Assembly: GCA_022813625.1 (NCBI GenBank)
Contig: JAKLMB010000012.1
Coordinates: forward strand, 248,001 to 312,000
Direction of reading: 5' to 3'
DNA: 64,000 nucleotides
From: Aaosphaeria pasadenensis
Lineage: Eukaryota; Ascomycota; Dothideomycetes; Pleosporales
The notes beneath the pieces are model-generated. The model was not told the origin of the DNA, searched no databases, and saw only the letters and a program-made list of their open reading frames with translations. The position numbers were made by a program, and so were the translations under genes. Positions 36,285-46,121 of this stretch are shown one piece after another; position 1 is the stretch's first letter; each line of letters opens with the position of its first letter.

Positions 36285-37031
36285 TCAACAACAGCTTTCC
36301 GCGGTTGCACTGAAGCACTCCGGAGTTCGCCTCGTGCAATCAAATCGCTCTTGAAAATTCAACAGACCAGACTTGAGTATCTCATTCGAGGCAGTGAGCC
36401 TTCTTGATCGGTCGTCATTTTGGCGGATAAGTCCATGGAGCTTGTCAACCCTGTGCTTCTTTCTGAGGAGCATGCAGTTGAGCTCGAAGACCGTTCTCTC
36501 GATTTCGATAGCTTCGTGGAAGGTGGTATCGCATTTCGAGGCCTGGTTGGCGAGTTCGCGCGATAGTTGGGAAATTTGGTGCTTGAGACCTGTGATATAT
36601 TGTGTGTCGCTGACTGCGTCTTCGTATTGGTAAAGTCGACGGTCTTCTCCTGATTTTCCAACGTGAACAAACTCATCTAGTTTGGTTGTATCAGAAGTGT
36701 CGTCTGCTCGTAATGAAGTGACACTGCGCAATGGCGCAACGCTGTTATCCCTTTCGGCTTCTGATTGCCTTCGTCCATCACCAGAATCTCTCACATTCAA
36801 AGTGTTTTCCAGCAGCGTATGACGGTCGCTGTTCTTAACAGACCCAATGACAATGGTCGCACTGGCCTGCTTCGTGATACTGTTCGATCGTGCGTGTCGT
36901 GGGTGAGACCTTTCTGGAGAGCTCGGTGGCGACAATCGTTTGTAGTGTGCTTGGATAGAGTCCTCACGTCGTATCTCCCAGCCTTCTTTGGACGTAGATA
37001 GTTCTCCTTTGGAAATCGAGCCCGACTTCAT
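36285..37031 (-). CDS. Hypothetical coiled-coil protein
   Basis: A 248-residue protein that I do not recognise, counted from the ATG at 37031. The frame stays open to 37166, and that extension would add a hydrophobic, membrane-like N-terminus. Residues 1-120 are polar and disordered (Ser, Arg, Glu, His). From about 145 to 235 the sequence is a likely coiled coil with heptad-like Leu, Ile and Val (HQISQLSRELANQ; VFELNCMLLRKK; LHGLIRQND). It ends in a short Cys-containing tail. It is convergent with RIX1, whose stop lies 196 bp away. If the longer start were used it would be a membrane-anchored coiled coil. Confidence 0.5.
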   Translation of the reverse strand: MKSGSISKGELSTSKEGWEIRREDSIQAHYKRLSPPSSPERSHPRHARSNSITKQASATIVIGSVKNSDRHTLLENTLNVRDSGDGRRQSEAERDNSVAPLRSVTSLRADDTSDTTKLDEFVHVGKSGEDRRLYQYEDAVSDTQYITGLKHQISQLSRELANQASKCDTTFHEAIEIERTVFELNCMLLRKKHRVDKLHGLIRQNDDRSRRLTASNEILKSGLLNFQERFDCTRRTPECFSATAESCC

Positions 37032-38678
37032 TTCTGGTTGAATTCGCGTACTTGTAATGTAAAATGAAGGAACAAGACAATAAAAGCCCGAATGACTTGA
37101 CTGCCAGCAGTGAGAAATGAAGTAAATGAGCAACCAGAAGTTGAGAAAATCCAGCATTGTAGCCAAATATCTGGGCTAAATGGATGATTTGAACGGGTTC
37201 GACATTGGTGGCACCAGAATCGTGATACTGATGTTCTCGCGCAGCTCGCGTTTCAAGGGCGGAAATCGACTAAGTACAACCGCGCAACACTCAGGTGATA
37301 AATTCCCATATATCGGATGACAACGCAATTGTCCGTTGATTTCTCTCATACATCCAGTAAGGTATGTGTTGATGTTCACTTCAGCATCGAATGTCATTTC
37401 TGTTGCAATAGAAGTTATTATAAAGTCGACACCTATGTAGTATCAAGATTGTATTCTGATCTTTAATCTATACCGCGGTTGTAGCTCGCAATTATTCGTT
37501 CAATTGCACACATTATATTTGTACGAATCGAAAGGCTGGATACCAAACTGCCGAAAGGCTGGATACCAAACTGCTCTTAGTTTTATACACTCAAAACAAC
37601 TTTCCTGTTGGTCTTATTTGTGTTCTTGGTTGTTAATTGGCTGCGAATATTGGATGTAGATCACTTTGGACTTAAGCGGATGAAGATGTAACGCGAGTCA
37701 GTCTACGATTCGTTCCATTGTCAGAAATGGCAATGTTTCCCATGTACGCTTTGAAAATCAAAATATGGATTGGATCCTCAATGGTAGCCCAGCTTGATGA
37801 CTGGATTTCACTAGATTCATTATTCTTTGTGAAGCGTTCAGAGGTTCGAAATGCTTTCATTCAGCGTGAAACTATGCAACTGTAGTGTAGATGTAAATCA
37901 TATTAGGAGGACTTAAGCGCGACAATGAACAAAGATGCTCATTGTTGTAGATTCGAGTCAGCAATAAAGATGTTCAACTCAGGTCCATATATCTTGCTTA
38001 AATGGTATGGTAGCGAAAAGAATGTGGGGGCCAAGTAGCCGCACTTCGTGTAGTCCGAATCCAGGTCCTGTCTTCTAGTGAACAAACTACGATATTGTAC
38101 CGATTGACTATCATCATGAGTAATGCCAACCTGTTGATCCATCGGATAAGATTCAAGGAAATGATCCGCTTGGCCTAAGTATTCGCGAGTACATAAAATT
38201 AGGTACCCAATCGTGCCTAAGTAGAAGCTGAAAAGAAAAGAGAACGCTAATGCACTGACCCCGTATTAGACTCCCCCTTTGACATTTCTCCTTCGCTTCC
38301 TCACACAATCAACATCGCGCAATCGAATAACAGCTCCAATCAGAGTTGCAGAAAACAGCCAGTCATTTTAGTTCCTGTCTAACGGCTCACGGTACATGAA
38401 CACGAGGCTGTCGCTATTCCTAGAGATCCCTGGCAGGCACATTGTCGTGCAGTATGGGCAAAGAATGCGGTGGATACGAATGAACCGGTGAATCACGATC
38501 GCGTTCTTCAGCCACAAGATGCGCCTTATGCCGGGATACATGGACATATGGACATGTACAACAGGGTCAATGTGAGCCGACTCTTTGGGCTTTAAATGTA
38601 AGGCTGCCATCATGCCAACGGCCAGAGAAAAAAAATCACTCCATTATTCTTTTCATTCAGCCATTGTAGTCCTCGACA
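37032..38678. other. Intergenic, no convincing gene
   Basis: Four short minus-strand frames (37176-37397, 37672-37860, 37939-38142, 38368-38613) have no domain and could not be joined to one another. The right end holds the promoter of the GPI protein gene. A 23-bp tandem duplication lies within. Confidence 0.5.
37529..37574. repeat. 23-bp tandem duplication
   Basis: Two perfect head-to-tail copies, 37529-37551 and 37552-37574, beginning CGAAAGGCTGG. They lie in non-coding DNA. Perfect identity suggests a recent duplication. Confidence 0.9.
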
Positions 38679-39765
38679 ATGTGGTCTCTTGCTACCTCTT
38701 TAGCCACGGTTGGCTCCCTGTTGTCAGTTGCTGATGCCATATCTCGCGTGACCTCATCCATTGAGGAAAATGGATCGCAATACTTGGGGTTCAACGGCAC
38801 GATATCGGCCAAAACGACCTATCCATCATCCGGATCTTGCGACGAGACCTTTGGTCCTTTCGCGAAGTCATATTTCTATGTTGGGTTGAATCCACCATGG
38901 GACAGCAATCCCTTCTTCTTTGAGCTGTATCATCTCGCTTCTGAAGGCAGCGGTGGCCCTGTCACCTTCACGAAGGACGACGTGTACAACCTCGACTTCG
39001 GCTCCTCAGGATACGTCTGCTATAGCGAGGGTAAACCCTGCGGCTACTTTGAGACCGTCTGGTACTACCAGTCCGAGATTCTCCTCGACTTGACGAAAGC
39101 CGCAGTTAAGAAGACGAAGGTCGGCAACGAAGATGGTTACGAAATATCAGGTGACCAGAAGACCTATCTCAAGAACGAGACAGAGAGACAATCGCTCAAC
39201 AGAGTCGATGTTGACAGCGAATGCGGTCAGTTCAATTGGAACTACGACTTCTCCATATGGTACGTTTACACCCCCAGACCATTTCCAATTGCTCTCCATG
39301 TTAACATCTGTATCTAGGAACGAGACCTCAACATGGTCCTACACCTTCTCCTTCTCCAACAGCACCGCCACCGGCTCCATAAAAACCACCCTCGGCGGGA
39401 ACTCCATGGAGATCACGTACACGGGCGAGCGCATGACCAACGCAACCGAGCACCCCAACATCGAGCTCGTCTCCACCGACGACTCGAAGCCGCAGTTCCG
39501 CTTCAGCAACGACAGCGACATCCACTTCAAGAACTCGACCCACGGGGAGTGGCTGGTGTCGGCGGAGGAGTTCCCCACCGAGTCGTCGAGCTCGAGCAGG
39601 GCGGGCTTCGCGGCGCCGACTTCGACGACCAGGAGAGGCGGCGCGACGGGAACGGGAACGGCGGGCGTGACTAGTCCTACTGGCACTGGCGCGGCGGAGG
39701 TATTGAAGGCGTCGAGTGGGATTATTGCGCCGTTGCTTATGTTGGGTGGGTTCTTTGCTTTGTAG
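38679..39765 (+). CDS. Secreted GPI-anchored cell-surface protein
   Basis: Two exons, 38679-39259 and 39318-39765 (58-nt intron, donor GTACGT, acceptor ATCTAG), give 342 residues. A signal peptide covers about the first 20 residues. The ectodomain is rich in aromatic residues, contains cysteines (CDETFG, YVCYSEGKPCGYF, DSECGQFN) and many N-x-S/T sites. A Ser/Thr/Gly/Ala-rich stalk (TSTTRRGGATGTGT) leads to a short hydrophobic tail ending LMLGGFFAL, the layout of a GPI attachment signal. I do not recognise the fold. Cell-wall or plasma-membrane location is well supported, but function is not. The last exon is strongly GC-rich with C/G in third positions. It converges on the amine oxidase gene, 282 bp away. 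Confidence 0.75.
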
Positions 39766-40047
39766 AGTACTTTAATGGGCTATGTAGAGGAGAGCATGGG
39801 AGGTGTATATATTAGCATGAACCAGAGTTCTACACTTAATGTACATTGTACCACGCAATTTCATGTCAATTGTTTCTGAATTCTATTATGAAATAAGAAT
39901 AGAGATATCATACTACAGAACGTCATCATTCCTACCTCTCAAAATGGCCCGACGCCAAAGAGATAAGTTCGTCATTATATACAACAAGGGTAGTCATCAA
40001 ATTTCCCAAGCATTTCATCATCCATCATCCCCTATTCAGAAATTCCT

Positions 40048-42293
40048 CTACTTCGCACAGCACGATCCCTCCTTCTCATTCTTCTCTCCAAACGCCAACT
40101 TGCTCAACTTATCCACCAACGCACCGCCCTGCCGCACGCCACTGGGCACGCTGCAGTAGCTAGGCGGCACATCGAGGCACGGGTTCCTCGTGAAGAAATT
40201 CCTGGGGCGGAGCAGGAGCGACATAGGCTCGGCGGGCATGACGGGGAAGTCCTCGGGGGATGGGAAATGCGTGATGCCGAATGTGTGCCAGAGGACGACG
40301 TCGGTGTTGGCGATGTTGGCTTGCGGGTTGGCGGCGATCCAGGCGGGGAGACCGGCGGAGGGCTCGCCGGAGGTTTGCGGCACGTGGCGGCCGGCGGGGT
40401 GGATCTGTGAGTCGTCGTCTGGGGAGAATTAGCATATGTGGGAGAGGGTTTTGGAGAAGCGGGTGTAGGGACTTACATTGTGTGACGTGCACGGCGTGGC
40501 GGGCGAATCCAGCACGCTTCCAGACGAGACCGCCCTCCTTGGGGAGAAGCTCGGGAACCTCTCTGCTGACGAGCTTGTAGGAGACGGGTTTCTTGCTGTA
40601 CGGGTTGAGTTTGCTCTCGTTGCACATTTCCCATGTTCGGCTGAAAGAGCCGTCGTAGTTGGACTTCGACTGCTCGGCGGTCTCGAATCTGGTCTTCTTT
40701 GCGTAGAATGCGTTTCCGTACTTGTTTTCTGCGCTGCCAACCTCGCCGGCACCGCGGGCGGCGTCGACCATGTAGACGGTGTTGTTGGGGCCGTCGATGT
40801 TGGGGTCAACGCGCAGACAGAAGAGATGCTGGTGGTTGTGTGCGTTGACGCCTGGGTAGACTTCTGTTCCCCAGCCCTTGAGGTCCTCGCCCTCGTTCAT
40901 GGCGAACGTGTTCAAGATACCAGTGAGCTTGATCTCGAGCTGGATGGCGCCGTCCTGATGGAAGATCCAGTATACGCAGTACTCGTAGTTGGCGGCAGTG
41001 AAGATCTGCGAGATGATCAACTTGCGGGCGCGAGTGACGGTCACGCTCTCGTCGCGGAAGTCGGTGTGCTTGAAGAGGATACCGGCGTCCTCCTCGTGGA
41101 TGCAAATGGCGTTCTTGATGGTTTGAGCGGCACCGGCGCGGTTCACGAATGCGGCGTCCATGTAGTGAATGGCGCCCTTGCAGTCGCAGCCCAAGCTGAG
41201 GGAGTTGGTCATGTAGCCGCCTCCGTACTCGCCCAAATCGAAGGCGTGCTTCCTCTGATGCGGGTGGTCTGGGTTTCCGTAGGGAACGACCATCTCAGCG
41301 AGGGAAAGTCGCCAGAAAGTCGGTCGTTCGTTGCCCTTGTCATTGAATGTGATGTTGGAGAGAACAATACCCTCGCGGTAGTTGAATCCGATGTGGACTT
41401 TCCAGTTTTGCCAACTGAGGGTTCGGCCGTCCATTTTGAAAGAGACACCCTCCGGTTGTGTGATGTTGATGGGCTTCAAATCTGTGCGGAAACCGCCCTC
41501 GGCTTCAATGGCTGCGGCATGGTAGTTGTTTGGGGGGGCCTTGTTAAGAGGTCTTCGGACAGGGGGAACGTCAATGTGGATGACCTCCTGGGTATCGGCG
41601 TTGAAGATGGGGGTGAAGTCGAGTGGGTAGGAGTACTGGCTGTCGTCGACGTGAGGACGGTAGTACATGAGAGCTTGCTGTAATCTGACGTTGTTTCCGA
41701 AGCGCTCGTCGTAACCGATAGTCCAAGCTGGTGGGTGTTAGGATGGAATCTGAACATTTTGGAGTTCCTGGCACTGAACTCACGATCACAGTAGACCTTG
41801 TGCATATCCTCTGGTGGGATTCCAATAATTCCGCATTGCTCGATGACTTTGGGATCTTTTCGAACAAGGCTCTCCACAATTTGGAGATCTTCCATAGTGA
41901 TCTGTCCATTGTTAGCCAATTTGCAAAAACTTTATATATTGGGTAATTGAAACATACCAATGGCTGAACACCAGGTGTGTACTCCCAGCTAAGGAGCTTG
42001 CCTTCTGTCAGATCAACGATTCCATCATAGACCTTGCTTCCCTTTCCGATAGCAACGACATCAGCGACTCGGTTAGGTCGGGGGGTGTTCTTTGGATCTT
42101 CGACCCATTTCGTCAACACTGCCTTGCGAGGCTCCCATAGTGTGACTGCGTTGAAGAAGAGGTTGCTGTGCTCTTTGCGAACAATGGCAACAGCTTGCTC
42201 AATCTCCGATGCAGAGAGAGGATCAAGTGGGTGAGGCGGATCTCCCAAGCCAGTGACATGAGCAGCAGCCTGCTTTAGACGATCCAAAGCCAT
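40048..42293 (-). CDS. Copper amine oxidase (primary-amine oxidase), copy 1
   Basis: Four exons, 42293-41958, 41901-41784, 41727-40477 and 40418-40048, give 691 residues. The enzyme oxidises primary amines to aldehydes, releasing ammonia and H2O2, with a self-made topaquinone (TPQ) cofactor and one copper. The TPQ precursor is Tyr399 in NYEY. The catalytic base is Asp315 in AFDLGEYGGG, 84 residues before it, the standard spacing. Copper ligands are the two His of NHQHLF and the later His in FGITHFPSPEDFP. The disulfide-loop motif GCDCKG and VYCDPWTIGYDERFG are typical. There is no signal peptide. The C-terminus (CCAK) is not a standard PTS1. Fungal homologues serve nitrogen scavenging from amines. 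A second, divergent copy lies at 55.6 kb. Confidence 0.94.
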
Positions 42294-43668
42294 TGTTAAT
42301 ATGTTATGAAGCGATTGGGGGGAGAGGAATGTGTAAAGTGAAGCTTGATGATTTCAAACTTGGAGGGGGACAAGAGGGGTGTTATAACAGTCTTGGAGAG
42401 ATGCTCCAGATTGAACGCGACGCGACTTTGACATAAAAAATAGTTCTAAAGTTCTACAGCGTACATGGCAATCAGTAGTGACCATTCCTACTGTGGAATA
42501 AAGAGGAGAGGTTCCACAGTAGGCCCTCGTCCTCGCAATGCCTCGCAATGCCTCCATCCATAGTCGTGTGTCAGAAGTTATTTTGTTATCAATGATAAGA
42601 AGGATACAGAGTACAAATTGGGTTTAGCGCCAGATTGGACCTCGACCCTTTCCCCGCTTTCACCCTCGTGGATTCACAGACTTTACCCTTTTGGGTATTG
42701 TATTCTTCCTGTTCACTCTTACAAGTAATAACCAGTACTACAAGTAATTACTACGAGTATACACGAGTAGGTATACTAGTTAACGGATATACTGCTCTCA
42801 TACTCGAACCATTCATCTCCACAATAATGTTCGCTCCCATTGTCCATTCTTAGGCCATCGGTAGAACCTCGTGCAGCAGCGGGCCTGTATTCCCGCCGCC
42901 GCCTACAATCGAGGCTCTTGTCTGTCTATCGGACACTCATGCCGATAGATTGATCAAACGGCCCAAACCTATTTTGCAAGGTCCTTCCGATATATGCAGA
43001 TATGGTAAAGTTGGATCTGTTGCCTCCATAGCCGCATGAACTATTGCTAATTCCATCGCCAAAAAGCCGTAACTCGTACCTCGTAGATAGATGCCAACCT
43101 CCAGGCGAGATTGATTATCTATGAATCGAATATAGCTAGTCGGGCCGACCCAATCAGAACTCAGGTTCCCTTACCCGACATGGCAGACGGCCCAATTCCT
43201 ATGACAATTCGAATATCTAATAATGCATAAGTACAAATGTACAAGAAGGCATATGATCCTGTTTACGTAGCAATAAGCATGACCTCGGGATCTTGTATCA
43301 TTCTACATAGTTCAGATCCACCAGCAATGCTATCGTTTTGCCTAATTGAGAAAAACCCGGACTCCTCCACTCACTGCACAACAATTGCAAATATGACCTT
43401 ATAATTTCTACTATGGCCATGCCGTCCTGATTACACGTTCATGAGGAACATCTTTTTACCTAGACATACTCCCACGAGGTTGCGGGCACATGGGCTCATG
43501 AAGTTGGTCGTACAAGGCCCATGTGTGTAACTTTGTGACGTCTTTCCTCCCCACGCGATGGTCTGAAGCTCGGGTCCGCATCCGATCTGCACCGCGAGAG
43601 CTTCAACGACATTGCGAAAGTCCATCCTACTTTCCCCTCACCACCTGCATACCTACCGCAGCCATGTC
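42294..43668. other. Divergent intergenic region, amine oxidase 1 / FLX1
   Basis: This 1.4-kb region contains the promoters of two divergent genes. No further coding frame is credible. Confidence 0.55.
42586..42599. promoter_or_regulatory. Inverted GATA-site pair upstream of amine oxidase 1
   Basis: TTATC (42586-42590) and GATAAG (42594-42599) face each other about 300 bp upstream of the amine oxidase start. Fungal nitrogen regulators of the AreA/Nit2 class bind paired GATA sites, and amine oxidases are typical nitrogen-catabolite genes. The match is short, so chance is possible. Confidence 0.3.
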
Positions 43669-44880
43669 ATGACCAGGTCAGACTTTGCTCCTGATCACAG
43701 ATCCTCGTTACTCGAGGCACATCCTTCAGCGAAGGATGTGAGCGCCCTCCCCGTCCCATTCTCCGCGACGATGCCCCGCGCCTTGCCGCCAATCGAGGGC
43801 AAGAGAGATCCGCAGACCATTATTTCCCCCTCTGTCATAGAGAGTGTAGCGGGATTCAGTGCTGGAGTGGTATCATGCCTTACGGTACACCCACTAGATT
43901 TACTGAAAAACAGATTGCAACGTGCGTACAGTCTACTCATCCGCGCATATCCGCATACTAACTCTACTATAGTCAACACAGTCTCCGCATCGCGACCTGG
44001 TGATTCTTTCCGAATTCTGCGCCATGTAATACGTGACGAAGGTGGCGCTCGAGCGCTGTACAGAGGACTATGGCCAAACCTGCTTGGAAACTCGCTGGGC
44101 TGGGGACTATATTTCTTCTTCTACCGGAACATCAAGGATGTGTTCCAGGCGCGGCGGGGACATGGAAACCAGCTCTCATCGGCTGAGTTCTTTTCCTCTG
44201 CCACCATTGCAGGTACAATATTCTGTCTAGGATGTGGTTATGGCGCATATTGAACGTTTTCTAGGCCTCCTAACCGGAGCTTGCACAAATCCAATTTGGG
44301 TCGTGAAAACCCGCATGTTGGAACGCGGCGCGAACCATCCGGAGGCATACAAGAGCATGTGGTACGGGATGAAGCACGTATACCGAACGCGGGGTCTCAA
44401 GGGGTTGTGGGCCGGCTTCATCCCATCCACGCTCGGCGTCGCGCACGGCGCCGTGCAATTCGCCATATACGAGAAAATGAAGCATTCGCGGGGCGACGCT
44501 GTTGGAGGACAGAAGAACTTGAGCAATTTGGATTATATCTACATGAGTGGGAGCTCGAAGCTGCTCGCGGGCGCAATCACGTATCCTTACCAGCCGATCC
44601 GAGCTCGTATGCAGCAGTACGACGCTGCGAATAGATACTCTGGACTTGTGGATGTCGTGAGGAAAACATGGCAGAATGAGGGCTTTCTTGCATTTTACAA
44701 AGGGTAAGGGAATACTATTTACTGAGTTGAAGGGCTTGAACTGACAGTTTCCGCAGAGTTGTGCCAAATACCCTCCGAGTTATTCCGACTACGGTCGTCA
44801 CGTTTGTCGTTTACGAGAACACGAAGATATACCTACCGCAACTCTTTTTAGACGAGGAGATGGCTCATGAAGAGGATTGA
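43669..44880 (+). CDS. FLX1: Mitochondrial carrier, FAD/folate type
   Basis: Four exons, 43669-43921, 43973-44212, 44265-44703 and 44757-44880, give 351 residues. It is a six-helix SLC25 carrier of the inner mitochondrial membrane with three repeats. The signature loops read HPLDLLKNRLQ, NPIWVVKTRM and YPYQPIRARMQ. The PIW-x2-KTR loop in repeat 2 and the order of repeats match the FAD/folate/pyrimidine/NAD branch, closest to yeast Flx1 and animal SLC25A32. The substrate is therefore probably FAD or folate. The first 45 residues are a non-conserved leader. An internal ATG at 43770 would give a product 34 codons shorter, nearer the family norm. The start is uncertain. Confidence 0.85.
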
Positions 44881-46121
44881 GCAATCTATGGTCCAGAATG
44901 TTGTATTCTCAAACAGAAGAACCTATTCGAGCTTACCAACGATCGTATGAAGGCATACCACCTTCTGGTAACTACCGAAGCAAGGCCGAATTTTATGCAC
45001 ATAGATTCTAAAATAACATCATTGTATCAATTCTACCAGTCCTCTTCTAAAAACGTTGTCACATTCTTTGGCGCCGCATTTGTTTTCCCTGCTTGATGAT
45101 TGCATAACCCAGATGATACACCGCCGACCCAGAATTAGACAACCTTGCCAACAAACAAACATGTTATTTCATTGATATCATATTCGTTTACCAGTTGGAT
45201 TTGGATCCCTTTCATGGAAACACACCGCTTCTTCACACGAAACCCGAAAACATCCAAACATCGAACTACGATCGTGAGGGCACTTCCGTGACTTAACGTG
45301 AATACCTGATTAGTACGCGAAAATTGCTTGTCGATGCGAAGGTTTCTCTGCCTAGCTGCAGGTTGTGTTATGTCTGGACTGGATCATGTATTACTGGCTA
45401 CTCATGCCCTTGTATTACAATTTATATCTTGATCATGTATAAAACAGTGCTTTTGAAAACTTGCAAATGCTATAGGTATATGCCTCATTTGACAGCCTAA
45501 GGGGTCTACTATTGTATCAATAGGTGATGCCTTACACTTCTTCCTGGTCATGAATACAGGTATAAAATATAGATAGAAATAAGAGAGATTGACACTCTAT
45601 AGACAGTGCAGTCATAAAACGCGTCGAAGTGATAGGTTACACAGACAAACGCGTCCTTTAAATATGTGAGTGTTGTTCACGCATGCGCCTCTTCTTGAAA
45701 TTCCCCATCTGTTGACCAACCTTTGTTCTGCGTACCTACCTTTCCTCCTGTCTGCTTGTATGCTATCGATGAAACAAAAGCAATCCTAGTTCTCACAATT
45801 TATGTTCAACTCTTCTGTGTGAACTTGCATGACAATTTCTCACGCCTTGCACTTAATTCTTGCGTTTCCGCCAAGGTACCAGTTCTCCAGCTTTCACTGA
45901 CAGCACCTTCCACCACTCAAATTGGCCCAAACATCCTTCCTGTTTCGTTTTGCCCCAACGCTTTCTCAATCATCCTCCCATCCCCTCACTTCCTCACTAC
46001 CTCACTTCCTCACTACCTCACTTCCTCACTACCTCACTTCCTCACTACCTCACTTCCTCACTACTCCCTTACTACTGACTCTCTGCTCACTCACTTACTA
46101 CTCGCCGTTGCGTTTGTGAAG
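44881..46121. other. Intergenic region and promoter of the E2/U-box gene
   Basis: No gene seen. The 16-bp minisatellite at 45987-46064 lies just before the start codon at 46122, probably in the promoter or 5' leader. Pyrimidine-rich sequence surrounds it. Confidence 0.5.
45987..46064. repeat. 16-bp pyrimidine minisatellite (CACTTCCTCACTACCT)
   Basis: Four perfect copies of a 16-bp unit (45987-46050) and a partial fifth stand head to tail, ending about 57 bp before the start codon of the large ubiquitin-enzyme gene. The pyrimidine content of the unit suggests leader or promoter function, and length variation between strains is likely. The repeat is open in one frame but is not credible protein. 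Confidence 0.9.

Noticed and set aside
41156..41158. Asp342 (YMDAAF) as the catalytic base of amine oxidase 1
   Set aside because: It is only 57 residues before the topaquinone tyrosine. Asp315 in FDLGEYG has the standard spacing of 84.
40478..41683. A 401-codon plus-strand frame opposite amine oxidase 1
   Set aside because: Antisense to catalytic parts of a well-supported enzyme. It arises from GC-rich third positions and shows no domain.
45987..46064. CRISPR-like array
   Set aside because: Units abut with no spacers and the genome is eukaryotic.
45860..46119. Protein-like repeat (LPHFLTTS) in the leader of the fusion gene
   Set aside because: It is the translation of the 16-bp minisatellite in several frames at once. 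The ATG at 46122 opens the real protein.
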